A stretch of DNA of 64,000 bases from Syncephalastrum monosporum B8922 (Eukaryota; Mucoromycota; Mucoromycetes; Mucorales; Syncephalastraceae), in contig JNEN01000834.1 in assembly GCA_000697355.1 (NCBI GenBank), positions 124,001 through 188,000 on the forward strand. Reading direction: 5' to 3'. The notes beneath the pieces were generated by a model. That model was not told the DNA's origin. It saw only the letters and a list, made by a program, of their open reading frames with translations, and made no database searches. Position numbers and translations under genes: made by a program. Below, in pieces: positions 43,296-55,072 of this stretch; the stretch's first letter is position 1, and every line of letters begins with the position of its first letter.

Positions 43296-46200
43296 ATGAC
43301 TGAAAAGCGATCCGGGTCTATACGATCGGTTGCAGCTTCAGCAGACACCGTCCTCGATGCTGATCTGCGCCCAGTGGGCCATCGGGGCTCCTATGGCGAG
43401 CCAGACGCCAATGCTGTGGATGTTGATGGTATGTTTTGATGCTGTTGATACGCTATGAGCGCCTTGTAAACTTTTTCTTTCGTGTGATTTAGCTGCCATC
43501 CACGAGTATATGGATGTGAAACGAGAGCTATCGCGAATTTCGCGCTTATCATCCAAGCATAGCGATCGCAAGCTTGAAGAGGGCGGTGCTCCCGAAGAAG
43601 AGATATTCAACCTCGATTCATTCTTGCATGGTCTGTCAGACGATGCCCAAACTATCGGAGCAAAGCCCAAGCATTTAGGCCTGATCTGGAAAAATTTAGT
43701 GGTCGAGGTACGTGTGCCCGTCAGCTTAAAGGCGCACAAATATTTAGCATTGCTGAGATCTGACTCTTGTCGCGCGGTGATAGGGTCGAGGTGCCGATGC
43801 ATTCACCATTCCAAACTTTCTCTCTGGCATCCTCGATGCTGTCCAATTTTGGAAGTACTTCGGCATCGGTGTATCTGCCAGCAGCAAAAAAGTGATTCTC
43901 CAAGGACTGACGGGCTTTGCTAAACCCGGAGAGATGCTCCTCGTTCTGGGTCGTCCTGGTGCCGGATGCACCAGTCTACTTAAGGTGCTCGCTAATATTC
44001 GTGCGCCTTATACCCACATCGGCGGCGAAGTCAGCTACGGCGGTATTGATCACGTCACCTTCGCCAAAAACTATCGTGGCCAAGTCGTGTACAACGAGGA
44101 AGAAGATCTTCACTATCCTACATTGACTGCTCGCCAGACGCTCCAATTCGCCTTGCGCACCAAAACCCCAGGAAAGCGCCTTCCAGATGAGACCAAATCT
44201 GACTTCGTCGAGAAGATCATCTACATGCTTGGCAACATGCTCGGCCTAACCAAGCAGATGAATACTATGGTCGGAAATGCATTTGTTCGCGGCTTGTCTG
44301 GTGGTGAACGCAAGCGCTTATCGATCGCCGAAGTGATGACGACCATGAGCAGTATCAACTGTTGGGATTGCTCTACTCGTGGTCTCGATGCTGCTTCTGC
44401 TCTGGATTATGTACGCTCGCTGCGTATCATGACCGATATCTTCCAAAAGACGACCATCGCCACGCTTTATCAGGCCTCCAACAGCATCTTTAACATTTTC
44501 GACAAGGTGCTCCTCCTCGATGAAGGCTACGTTGTTTATTTCGGTCCCGTTAGCCAGGCCAAGGACTACTTTGTGGATCTAGGCTTTTATTACCCTCCTC
44601 GCAAATCCGTGCCTGATTTCTTGACCGGTATCTGTAACCCACTTGAGCGCCAAACACGTGAAGGCTTTGAGGACGTTGCGCCACGCCATGCAAAGGAGTT
44701 CCAGGACCGCTATCTTGAATCCAGCCACTACAAGACCATGCTGGCCGAACTGGAACAGTATGAGGCTGAAATCGCGGCCGAGAACCCTGCTGAGCTTTTC
44801 AAGGCTGCTGTCGCTGAAGAACACCAAAAGCGGGCCCCTTCAAAGGATCCTTATACTGCCTCGTTCTATCAACAAGTCAAGGCCCTGACCATCCGTCAGT
44901 ACCATCTGCTTATCAAAGACTACCAGGCCCTGATCTCCCGATATGGTTCTATCTTGATCCAGAGTTTGCTCACTGCTTCCTGCTTTTTCATGCTTCCCCT
45001 CTCTGGCACTGGCGCATTCTCGCGTAGCGGTGCTCTTCTTTTCGCCATCTTTTTCAATTCGTAGGTGAAATTGAATATGATGATACGAAAATGACTGACA
45101 TCTTCGACTTTATAGCTTCGTCTCGCAGAGTGAACTCGTGAATTTCCTTACCGGTCGCCCCATTCTTGAGAAACACAAGCACTTTGCCATGTACCGACCA
45201 GCCGCATTCTACATCGCCCAAGTAGTTATGGACGTACCATATGCTGTTGCTCAAGGTATGGCAAATGAAAAAACGACATCGAATATGTGGTCGAACTAAC
45301 ATATCGAAGTGTTGCTGTTTGAGATCTGTTCTTACTTTATGATGGGTCTCAACCTATCCGCTGGACGGTTCTTCACGTACTTTGTGACCCTGTTCTTCAT
45401 TAATATGATGATGAACGGATTGTAAGCATACTCAAGCTTTGAAAGTATTCATTACTTACGAGTACACTTTAGCTTCCGTATGTTTGGTGCTGTCACTACG
45501 AGCTTCTTTTTTGCGACGCAAGTTTCTGGTGTGGTCGTCATTGCCCTCTATACATACACCGGTTACCAGATTCCTTACGACTCCATGCACCCCTGGCTCT
45601 TCTGGTATGAATATGAACTCAGAACCTGCCGCAGCTTTACTCATTTTTTCTAAAGGATTTACTGGATGAATCCGATTGCTTGGGGCTACAAGGCGCTTCT
45701 TGTGAACGAAATGTCCGGACAGCAATATTCCTGTGAGGGTCAGGGCAACTCTGTACCTTACGGCCCTGGATACGATGACTGGAATTACAAGGTCTGCACC
45801 ATGAAGGGCGGCAATCCCGGCGAGAACTTTGTCATGGGCGACAACTACCTGAAAACAGCACTTAGCTACGAGCCTAATCAGCTGTGGGCCCCCGACTTTG
45901 TTGTGCTCGTTGCCTACTTCTTGCTTTTCACTTTTGTCACCGCAGCTGCTATGGAATGGGTGTCCTCCACCAAGAGTAGCACCCTGACGAAACTGTACCT
46001 GCCCGGAAAGGCTCCCAAACAGCGCACCGTGGAAGAGGAAGACGAGCGTCGTCGAAGACAGCAAGAAGTGACAGATAACATGGACTCAATCGCGACTGGC
46101 ACGACCTTTTCTTGGCACCATGTGAACTACTCGGTTCCCTTCAAGGGCGGTCCACTGCAGCTTCTGAACGACATCTCGGGTATTGTCAAACCAGGCCATC

Positions 46201-48165
46201 TCACTGCTCTCATGGGCTCGTCCGGTGCGGGTAAAACCACGCTGCTGGATGTCCTAGCCCGTCGCAAGACGATTGGCAAGGTCGAGGGTCGCATCTATCT
46301 CAACAATGAAGCTCTCATGTCCGATTTTGAGCGTATTACTGGCTACTGCGAGCAAATGGATATCCATCAGCCTGCTGTTACCGTTCGCGAAGCCATGCGT
46401 TTCTCTGCTTATCTGCGTCAAGAATCTAGTGTGCCACGCTCTGAAAAGGACGATTACGTCGAGCAGATCATCCAGCTCCTTGAGATGGACGATATCGCAA
46501 ATGCCCAGATCGGTGATGTTGGCTCTGGTTTTGGTATCTCGGTCGAAGAGCGCAAGCGCCTTACCATCGCCATGGAGCTTGTGAGCAAACCGCAGCTCCT
46601 CTTTTTGGACGAGCCCACATCCGGTCTTGATGCACAGAGCTCGTACAACATTATTCGCTTTATCCGCAAGCTTGCCGATGCTGGCTGGCCCGTCCTGTGC
46701 ACAATTCACCAGCCATCTTCCATCCTGTTTGAGCACTTTGATCATCTGCTGCTCTTGGTCCGCGGTGGCAAGACTGCCTACTACGGTGAAATTGGTCCCG
46801 ACGCTCGTACAATGATTGACTACTTCGAATCCAATGGCGGTCCCAAGTGCTCTCCCGATGCGAACCCGGCTGAGTACATCCTCGAAGTTGTCGGTGCTGG
46901 CACGGCCGGTAAAGCCAAACGCGACTGGGCTGAAGTATGGGCCAACTCAAACGAAGCCCAACGACTGGAAGAGGAACTCGAGCACATCCATCAAACTGCA
47001 AACCAGAACCCCAACCGCAAGGCGCAAACCTACGCGACGCCCTTCTTGACTCAGTTTTACCTTGTGATGAAGCGTCTCTCGCTGGCTTATTGGCGCGCTT
47101 CCGACTACAACATTGGTCGTCTGTTTACTCTGATGGCCACTGCTCTACTTACAGGTTTCACTTTCTGGAAGATGACCTACACCTCGTCTGACATGCAGAA
47201 CCGCCTCTTCTTTATTTTCAACTCTTTCATCTTGGCATATCTTCTTGTAAGTGCTATACAGAAAAGCTGCTTTGTATATCTCTTTTAACGCGTTGTTGCT
47301 CTTCAGGTTGTTCTTGCCCAGCCCAGATTCATGACGGAGCGTCTCTACTTTCGCCGTGAATATGCATCCCGCTATTACGGTTGGGTTCCATTCGCCCTCT
47401 CAGCGATCTTGGTCGAGATTCCTTATTTGCTATTTTTCACGGCGGCCTTCATGGGTGCCTCGTACTGGACTGGCGGTCTCTATAACACACCAGAGGCCTG
47501 TGGTTACTACTATCTTATGGTGGTCTTCTTTGTCTTCTGGGCTGTCACTCTCGGCTACGTCATCGCCTCTGTTGCTGAAATTCCAACTCTGGCTGCCGTC
47601 TTAAACCCACTCATTATGTCAAGGTAAGAGCTAAAAGACCTTTTACATTGGAGAGAGTCATTCTAATTGTGTTCCGGTCTATAGTTTGATCCTCTTCTCT
47701 GGTCTCATGCAACCTATGTCTGCCATGCCATACTTCTGGCGAGTTTGGATGTATCCTCTCGGTATGTTAATTTCGAAAGTGCATCTGAACTAGATACTTA
47801 TATGTTGGTCTATAGATCCCTTCCATTACTACATTGAGGGTCTGGCTGTGAACGAACTGGAGCATCTGCCGGTGATCTGTAACGACAGAGATCTTCTCAA
47901 ATTCAACGCTCCCCCCAACCAGACCTGTGGCGAATATCTCGCTAACTTCTTCTCAAATGGCGCCCCCGGTTACGTTGTGGATCCGAATGCCTTGGGCGAA
48001 TGTCAGTACTGTACATACGAGTCTGGCAAGCAATACTACACACTCATGTTTAACTGGGATGCTGCCAACAAGTGGCGTGACTTCGGTATCATTGTTTGCT
48101 ACTTTGCATTTAACACCTTGGTATTCATTGTCCTTTGTTACTTTAAGCGGCGTGAACGTCGTTAA
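43296..48165 (+). CDS. PDR-type ABC transporter (ABCG full-size, drug efflux)
   Basis: Plasma-membrane multidrug exporter with the reverse (NBD-TMD)x2 order, ~1,450 residues. The first half: GRPGAGCTSLLK (Walker A with Cys for Lys, normal for fungal PDR NBD1), signature VRGLSGGERKRLS, and Walker B/D-loop WDCSTRGLDAASAL, where most PDR pumps have WDNSTRG. TMD1 follows. The second half: GSSGAGKTTLLD (canonical Walker A), degenerate signature ISVEERKRLTI, Walker B LLFLDEPTSGLDAQ and IHQPS. The PDR loop with paired cysteines is visible near CQYCTYES at the C-terminus, and the tail is CYFKRRERR. So NBD1's ATP site is degenerate and NBD2's Walker A/B pair with the NBD1 signature forms the active site, as in Cdr1/Pdr5. 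About nine introns. Substrates unknown. Confidence 0.95.
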
Positions 48166-48580
48166 AGTTATCAATGGACATACGCATATACTTAGCCCCC
48201 AATTTCTTAACATTAGCTTGAATTTTATATTTTCTTTTTGTAACTTTTTTTTTTTCGCTCAAAGTCATTATTAGACTGGGTACCGATATTGTAAATGTAG
48301 CATACACATCAATAATACATTCTATACTATAGTTTCCACTATACGCCACGCGATTCTTATGGTTTTGACTTGGATACAGTGCATGAATGCAGGTGGCGCA
48401 CGAAAGGACTAAATTGGCGTCATGGGCATGCACTTTCAGACTTCTAATATTGGCTTGTATCTATATATAATAATCTTAATGTTCCGTACATCCATAATCA
48501 CATAAGCAAGACACAAAAGACCCCGGTTCAATTCCCGGGCAGGGCGTCTAGCAAAGTAGACCACTTTGAGATGTGAACGG

Positions 48581-48697
48581 TACCTGACGTCAATCCTCAT
48601 GAAGGTCTTTTTCCCTTTGTCCTTGGTAAAGGTGAGCCGCGTGATAGCAAAGCAGGCCAATGAATCCTCTGAAACGCGAAAGATACCTGACGTCAAT
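48581..48697 (+). promoter_or_regulatory. Two TGACGTCA (CRE/ATF) sites in a tandem duplication
   Basis: TACCTGACGTCAAT occurs at 48581-48594 and again at 48684-48697, 103 bp apart, with similar T/C-rich flanks. TGACGTCA is the palindromic site of ATF/CREB-type bZIP factors. Downstream is the aminopeptidase (ATG at 49873), 1.2 kb away. Confidence 0.5.
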
Positions 48698-49365
48698 ACC
48701 CGTCATCGTTTTTTCCCTGCGTTCTTTTTTCCATTGGCAGACATGCTTCATGTTATCGCATAATTCATTGATGCGAGTCTGTTTCATAATAAGATGCCTA
48801 TTTTCTCCCACGTCTACTTTTCTTCTTCTTCTTTACCCTGGTCAAGTCTTCCGCTGGCAAGTACATACGAAAGGATTCTGATTACAAGTATAAACTAATA
48901 AGAAGTGCCACATAGACCACTGCGTTCCCTTAAGTCCCTCTGCCACCGGTTGCCCGCCCCCAAATGCACCGGTGTGCATGATAGTAAGTTGTCGCGTCAA
49001 GAGTACATGGTCTTGGACAACACTAGCCTCCTTCTGAATGTATACATAGCTTGCAGTGTTCTTGCTCGCCTCTCCTCCTGTCTTCTCTTCCGCTCGCGCC
49101 TCTTCCTCTCTTCCGCTTGCTGTCCTCCCATCAGAGGTTTTTTTCCGCTTTTTCCTCTGCCCGTAAGTGAAACAGATTCAGGTCTATGCATAGAATATAA
49201 GACATTAACACACGTTCCAGTTCCACTCCTTTCTCGCGTCCCCTTTGCGTCTCTTCCTCTCCGCTTGCTCTCCGTTTGCTCTCCCTCTCTCCTTCTTCCC
49301 ATTCTGCGACCCACTAGCCGGCGGTCGGTGGCTAGGACCACCGTTGCAACTTACCCCCCAAAGAC

Positions 49366-49494
49366 ATGTGCCTTGCGCCAAATGTCTGCCCCACGCCCAT
49401 CGGTAAGTGCTTTTGGTTAATAATATGAAACTGAGACTCAAAAATGCATTTTGCTGCACAGACACAGATGAGGTAGCGGCCAACACGCCGTGAG
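49366..49494 (+). other. Possible leader intron with 22-codon spliced frame
   Basis: A GTAAGT donor at 49403 and a GCTGCACAG acceptor ending at 49461 bound a 59-nt intron of the size used elsewhere here. Joined, the flanks give ATG (49366) plus 21 codons (MCLAPNVCPTPI, then DTDEVAANTP) and TGA. It may be a 5'-leader uORF of the aminopeptidase transcript or a separate small gene. No family is recognised. Confidence 0.3.
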
Positions 49495-49872
49495 CGTGTA
49501 TCGACGACCCCGGTCCCGGTGGCTGGTATGTATAATAAAAATGAAGGGTAGTCCACGAGAACTGATTTTGGAACGAAATTTCGTAGGCTAGTTAGCAGGA
49601 AAAGAGATACATATCCACACATTTTCTTTTTTTTTTTCTTTTGCCTCTCATATTAGTTCCAGTGTATTGAAAGCGCTACTGGTATACAATTAGCATGCAA
49701 AGTGAATGGTACCTGTGGACTATGGTCGGGCTGTTGGTAACACAAGGCAGAAACTGTTGCCGGGGGAACGGACCATTCGGGCCGCTGTATTTCACACGGT
49801 TGACCCCAAACGCGCACTTTTTTTTTCTCTTCTTGTTTGCACTTGCGCACACACAAACGACCACTTTACAAA

Positions 49873-52382
49873 ATGTCGACCGTTATTGAGGATCCAAGCA
49901 GTCTTGCCAACCTTTCCGAGGTTGTCACCAAGCATCTGCACCTCGACTGGACTATTTCCTTTGACCAGCGCAACATCACCGGTCACGTCTTGCTAGACAT
50001 GGTCACCCGTGTCGACAATGTCGCCAAGATCGTGCTGGACACGAGCTACATTTGCGTCAAGAGTGCGTCTTTGGGCGGTCAGGCCCTCAAGGTATACACA
50101 AAGAAGTAGAAAAAGTCATCAAGACTAACAAGGGAGCGCGTACACTTTTTATTTGTTGTTGTCTTTAGTTCACCACCGCCGAACGCCACCCGCATTCGGG
50201 CTCTGCTCTGACCCTAGACCTTCCCGAGCCTGTTGCCAAGGCGGGCACCGAGCTGCAGATCAAGATCGACTACGCAACTACAGAAAAGTGCACGGCTATC
50301 CAGTTCTTGGAGCCCGAGTAAGCAAATGATCCATACCCCATCCGCCAGACATGTTAACGCGTCGATTCGTGCAGACAAACAGTCGGCAAAAAGTACCCTT
50401 ATCTGTTCTCGCAGTGCCAGGCCGTAAGTATCCATTTCCGATACATATTGGACTAGTGTGATGCTCATACGCAGATACAGATCCACGCCCGCTCTTTTGT
50501 GCCCTGTCAAGATTCCCCCAGTGTGAAATTGACCTATTCTGCAGCAGTCACTTCGCCCCTGCGTGTCCTTATGTCTGCCTTGGAAACCAAGTCTGTGGAG
50601 AATGCTAGCAATTCGACGACCACCTACCACTTTGAACAGCGCACCACTATCCCCACTTACTTGATCGCAATCGCTTCCGGTAATCTGGCTGGTCGTGAGA
50701 TTGGGCCTCGTAGCACTGTGTGGTGTGAGCCCGAGGTCGTGGATAAGGCTGCCTGGGAATTCGAGGTAACCTACGTCGCACGCGTAGTGCTGCAATCCAT
50801 GCTCAAAATCATGACCAGGACACCGAAAGCTTTATCAAGACTGGCGAAGACCTCCTCACTCCCTACGAGTGGGGTCGCTATGATCTCTTGGTGCTGCCGC
50901 CCAGCTTCCCCTACGGCGGTATGGAGGTAGGTGCCGATCGGGAAATCGAGATAGCCAGAGGACTTTAAATTCTTATCTATATTCTGCAGAACCCTTGTTT
51001 GACCTTCGTCACGCCAACCCTGCTCGCTGGTAAGGAGGAAAAGGCTAAGTGGCTTCTTGTCAACAGAAATTAAGGTGATCCGTGTATTAGGCGATCGGAG
51101 CGCAGTGGATGTCGTTGCCCACGAGATCTCTCATAGCTGGATGGGTAATCTTGTTACGACACGCAATTGGGTAAGCAGTGACACGTTATTTGTGGCCACA
51201 GTGGTACCTGACAAGGCGCAACTCCGCTCTTTTTTTCCCAGGAACATTTCTGGCTGAATGAAGGCTGGACTGTCTTTGTTGAGCGCAAGATCGTTGGTAC
51301 GATAAGCTTATTTACTTTTCGGGGACTTGCGAGATGCTGATTGGAACATAGGTCGCTTGCACGGAGAAGCGGAGAGACAATTTAGCGCCATCATTGGTAA
51401 GCATTGAAGCTGTTGTCGTTGTCAACGCAGTGCTGATCGGTTGGATATCCAGGCTGGAAGGCACTAAAGGAGAGTGTTGCATTGTTTGGTGAAAACTCTC
51501 CTGCTACTGTGCTCAAACCTGATCTCAGCAGTGGTGTGGACCCTGATGATTACTTTAGCTCGGTGCCCTATGGTAAGGCGAACGCATGGGATCTTCGGTG
51601 CTTGTGCCGTTAACATCGACACTCGAATAGAGAAGGGCTTCAATTTACTGTACCACATTGAAAAGACGGTCGGTGGCCCTGAGATCTTTGAGCCTTTCAT
51701 GAAGGCCCACGTTGAAAACTTTGCCTCCGAGTCAGTTACGACGGAGCAATGGAAAGCGTTCCTTTACGAGTTTATGGAGAAGCGATACGGTCAAGCTGTC
51801 GTTGACAAATTGAACACAATTGACTTTGATCTGTGGATCAATGGCACTGGTATGCCCCCGGTTGACCCCGAGTTTGACACGACGCTGGCCGACATTTGTT
51901 ACAAGCTTGCCGATCGTTGGGACAAGGCGCGTGACAGCCAAGACTTTACCGGTTTCTCGCCTGAAGATATCAAGGATATGAAGGCTGACCAGAAGAGTAA
52001 GCTTACAATGCAACATTCAGGCAACATCTGACGGTTGAATCCTGTAGTTGTGTTCTTGGAACGATTGACTGACACCAAGCCTTTGCCCCATAACCTGTTG
52101 GCCAAGATGGATGAGCTGTATCATTTCACGCCTATCCGAAATGCTGATATCCGATTCCGCTGGCAGCAACTTTGCGTTATGGCAAGCTATGAGCCGATCT
52201 ATCCTCATGTCGTGGAGTTTGTAACAGAACAGGGACGTATGAAGTTTGTCCGACCTCTCTACCGTCTTCTGCACCGCGCCACGAATGGCAAGGAACTGGC
52301 TGAAAAGACCTACCTTGAGCACAAGAAGTTCTACCACCCTATTGCGGCTCAGCTCATCGAGAAGGACATGGGCTTGAACTAA
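49873..52382 (+). CDS. Leukotriene A4 hydrolase-type M1 aminopeptidase
   Basis: Zinc metallopeptidase of family M1, cytosolic bifunctional aminopeptidase/epoxide hydrolase in the LTA4H/Lap2 group. The exopeptidase motif is FPYGGMEN (split by an intron between GGME and N). The zinc site is [10 protein letters not shown] with the third ligand in WLNEGW. The catalytic Tyr region is [13 protein letters not shown]. The C-terminal armadillo-like domain closes with [10 protein letters not shown], where family members have the Arg/Lys residues that bind the substrate carboxylate, and ends IEKDMGLN. No signal peptide or transmembrane helix, unlike APN-type members. Ten or so exons, ~610 residues. Fungal enzymes prefer peptides; lipid hydrolysis is weaker or untested here. 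Confidence 0.93.
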
Positions 52383-53387
52383 ATTTCTTGCGATTTTTCC
52401 CTATATAAATAATGATTTTGCTTTTCTTATTCTAGCTAAAAATACTGAACTTCGTGTAGGGGAAGATGACCATATTTGTGTCACACGGTCCCATCTCATG
52501 AGGCCGTTTATATACTCAACGCAGAAAATAAGAAATACATGGGCGAGTCAGTGTCTAAGGGTGGCAACCGCATTGTCTGTAAACGCGTACATTGCCGTAT
52601 AATAATATACTGCTTCTCCGTCCTCAATTGAGCCAGGAAGATAATGGAGAGCACTTCTTACGATAATAGATCCAGTATACTTAGGCTGTATACTTGATAT
52701 CGTTCCAGCGCATGCTATCACGTGAAACAGTCTGCGGTTTTATAACCATAACGTGCCAAATGGTTGCTTCCGGTTTTCATTAGATGACCATGTGCAGGCG
52801 CTATGCTACAGTGTCTGATATATATTTGACATACAACCCACAAGCAGACTAGAAGCAATGGATATAAAATATGAAGCAATCGGCCTTCATCTGCTCTTGT
52901 AACCCTCCAGAAACGGTTTAAATTAAAATGACCGTCACAGGACGCAATGTCTTTTATTATTTTCCTTCAAGTTAGGGATATGAGATTCCTTAGCTAATAT
53001 AATATGCTTGGAAGTTTACATCGGCTACCTCATGATACTGGCCTATAAACATGCGTTGAGCCAAATCAAATTTTTATGAAGAATGTTACCCATAATACAT
53101 TATCATAGCGCTGTTGCTGCATGCTGAGCATATGGTATTGGAGCATACACCTCTCTGAAGTATATGCTTACCGCGACCTGAGCTGCCATCCTTGGCTTCT
53201 GCAAAAATAAGAACACTTATGTTCTGTCCCATTCTCCCCGACGAATTAATTGTCGATGGTACGTTGCCTACGTAATTTGCTTTATGCCATGAATGCCATC
53301 GGTGCGCTACATTTTTTTTCCTGTTTATCTTATCTTGGATCCATGCATTTGGATAATGTTGGCAGCTTTCGGGCTTATATCTGCAGC
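52383..53387. other. Intergenic, 1.0 kb
   Basis: AT-rich spacer. I see no gene, repeat or clear regulatory site. Confidence 0.55.
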
Positions 53388-53974
53388 ATGACTTTTCCCA
53401 AAGTAGCTAAGGAGCTTTGCAGAATTCCGGTCTTCTCCAACGTCCAATCTGACAACGCTTGCGTAAATCTCATCTATTATGGGGAAAAGGTATTATTCAG
53501 GACGGTCGATGCATTGTTACCACAAAAAAAAGAAGACTACTATATCAAGCAGAGCCTAGTACGTGAAGCATTTTTTAACAGGCGACTGGCTCCAGAACTG
53601 TACACTGTATGTGATACCTTCTCTTTATTTGTTGCGTGCTATATACGTTTAACACATTCTGCCATCATTGGTTTTTATATATTTCTTTATTTATAGAAGC
53701 CTAGTTTTCTGGCATTCCTCGTGCAGCCAGCATTACCATCAGTGAATGCTTATTGTCACTCATGATGATTAATGATTTGAGCAAGAAGTTCAATCAACTT
53801 GACCATGTAAGAGCGCGCTCTTGTTCATCAATTTTATCGGCGCAGACTCCTACTAGCTGTGATACTGGAAGGAAGATATCTAACTTCCATTTGTTTGCTG
53901 CGAAAATATTCCAGACTAACAGATCACACAAAGTCTCTGGCATCAGCAAAAAGGCAAGTGTCGCTGTCTGCTGA
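53388..53974 (+). pseudogene. Truncated choline/ethanolamine-kinase-like gene
   Basis: Three exons in a consistent phase-0 model (53388-53606, 53705-53806, 53846-53974; introns of 98 and 39 nt, GT-AG) give ~149 residues. The sequence recalls the N-lobe of choline/ethanolamine kinases: CRIPVFSNVQS, NLIYY (family TNxxY), EKVLFRTV (VLLRxxG), VREAFFNRRLAPELYT (RExEL..xGPxLxG), and MMINDLSKKFNQLDH (..xLaxLHxL). The gene then ends before the Brenner phosphotransferase motif (HND) and the DFE-type metal site, so it cannot be an active kinase. Several conserved glycines are also missing. The resemblance is weak and the match was made by eye; it may be an unrelated small gene. No partner half is seen nearby. 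Confidence 0.35.
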
Positions 53975-55072
53975 GATTATACCCGGGTATGCTTCTGGAC
54001 CTCCATGCTTAAACAAGCGCAAAGCGCCAGGATAAATGCTAGGTATCAGTCTGGTTGACATGCTTTTTCTCTTCTAACTAAATGCATATCGGGAATCAAA
54101 GTCAGATAGAGCAAGGACACGTGTTACCACCCACACAATCGCCACAAACTGAACACCACAGACTGAGAGGCCATGTAAGCAATAATATTGTATTTTATGG
54201 TTTGATGCAAAAAAAAAAGGACGCTCGAGTATTATGTCGCATGCAATGATTGCTATTCGCTCATGATGCTTTTCATTGATTCTACGGTGTGGGGTATAAT
54301 AAAAATATAAATGTTGTCACATTTTATTTGCCAATATAAATAGCATCATCGATGGTGGGGCACCTGTGCTATCTTCTGATTTTGGCTGGCTGGTATGAGC
54401 GTGTCTGCATGTGCGCTCCTTGTACTTTACTGTGTAATGTACTTATCGATATGCAAAAAGGACCCTCTTCGTGTGATACCCTGTGGAGCTTTTTCTCAGC
54501 CAACAAGTGACTACATGTGCAACGTTCAAGGTGGAAAGAATAAACCGGCGAATTAATAATTTAGGACGGGTGGATGACATCTGTTTCCTTTGAAGGCAAA
54601 TGACTAGTGGTACAGCTTGAGATGGAAAGAACCATCCACGCGGAATAGGATGCATATATATCATCATGCCATGGGCAGTGAAGTGGAACAACGAATCAGC
54701 AATGGCTACCGTTCCTTTGGAGACAAATAGCACGAGGAGAAAGTGAAATTGACATGATATTGACACTTCCAGGTTCATATGAATAGATATACACATCCCT
54801 GGAAGAAAAAGCTGCCAGAGAATGCAAACTTTGGAGCAAAGCAAAAAAGGGTACAATGTTCGGCCTTTTGCACGACCAATTTTTTTTTTTTTTTTTTGGT
54901 TTTAGCCGGTTTTGCCAAGGGCCTCTACACAGACGCAACGCAATCCACGCGCGGAGCTTCAGAGGGCGAGAAACGTATGTCGCGACTGAACAAAGTAACC
55001 TGTAACCTTTTCTCTCTTCCTTTCAGTTCTTTTTCCGTCTTCCTTTCTTCCCCTTTGTGTTTCTGACTTCTG
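53975..55072. other. Intergenic, 1.1 kb, MAPKK promoter
   Basis: AT-rich with an A-run near 54211 and a T-run of ~17 near 54882. Two imperfect direct copies of a CCTTTGRAGRCAAATRRC-like sequence occur near 54590 and 54710. The last 70 bp before the MAPKK start are C/T-rich. No gene is seen. Confidence 0.5.

Larger units (their letters stand above)
48166..49872. other. Intergenic, 1.7 kb, with CRE-like repeats and a spliced leader signal
   Basis: Lies between the PDR gene and the aminopeptidase on the same strand. It holds a tRNA-T-arm-like sequence (48520-48550), two CRE-like repeats, two C/T-rich blocks (49060-49160 and 49215-49305) and a canonical intron-like segment (49403-49461). No long protein frame with family character is seen. 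Confidence 0.55.

Noticed and set aside
45456..46064. Minus-strand 202-codon frame over the PDR gene
   Set aside because: Antisense of a well-supported exon; no family signals.
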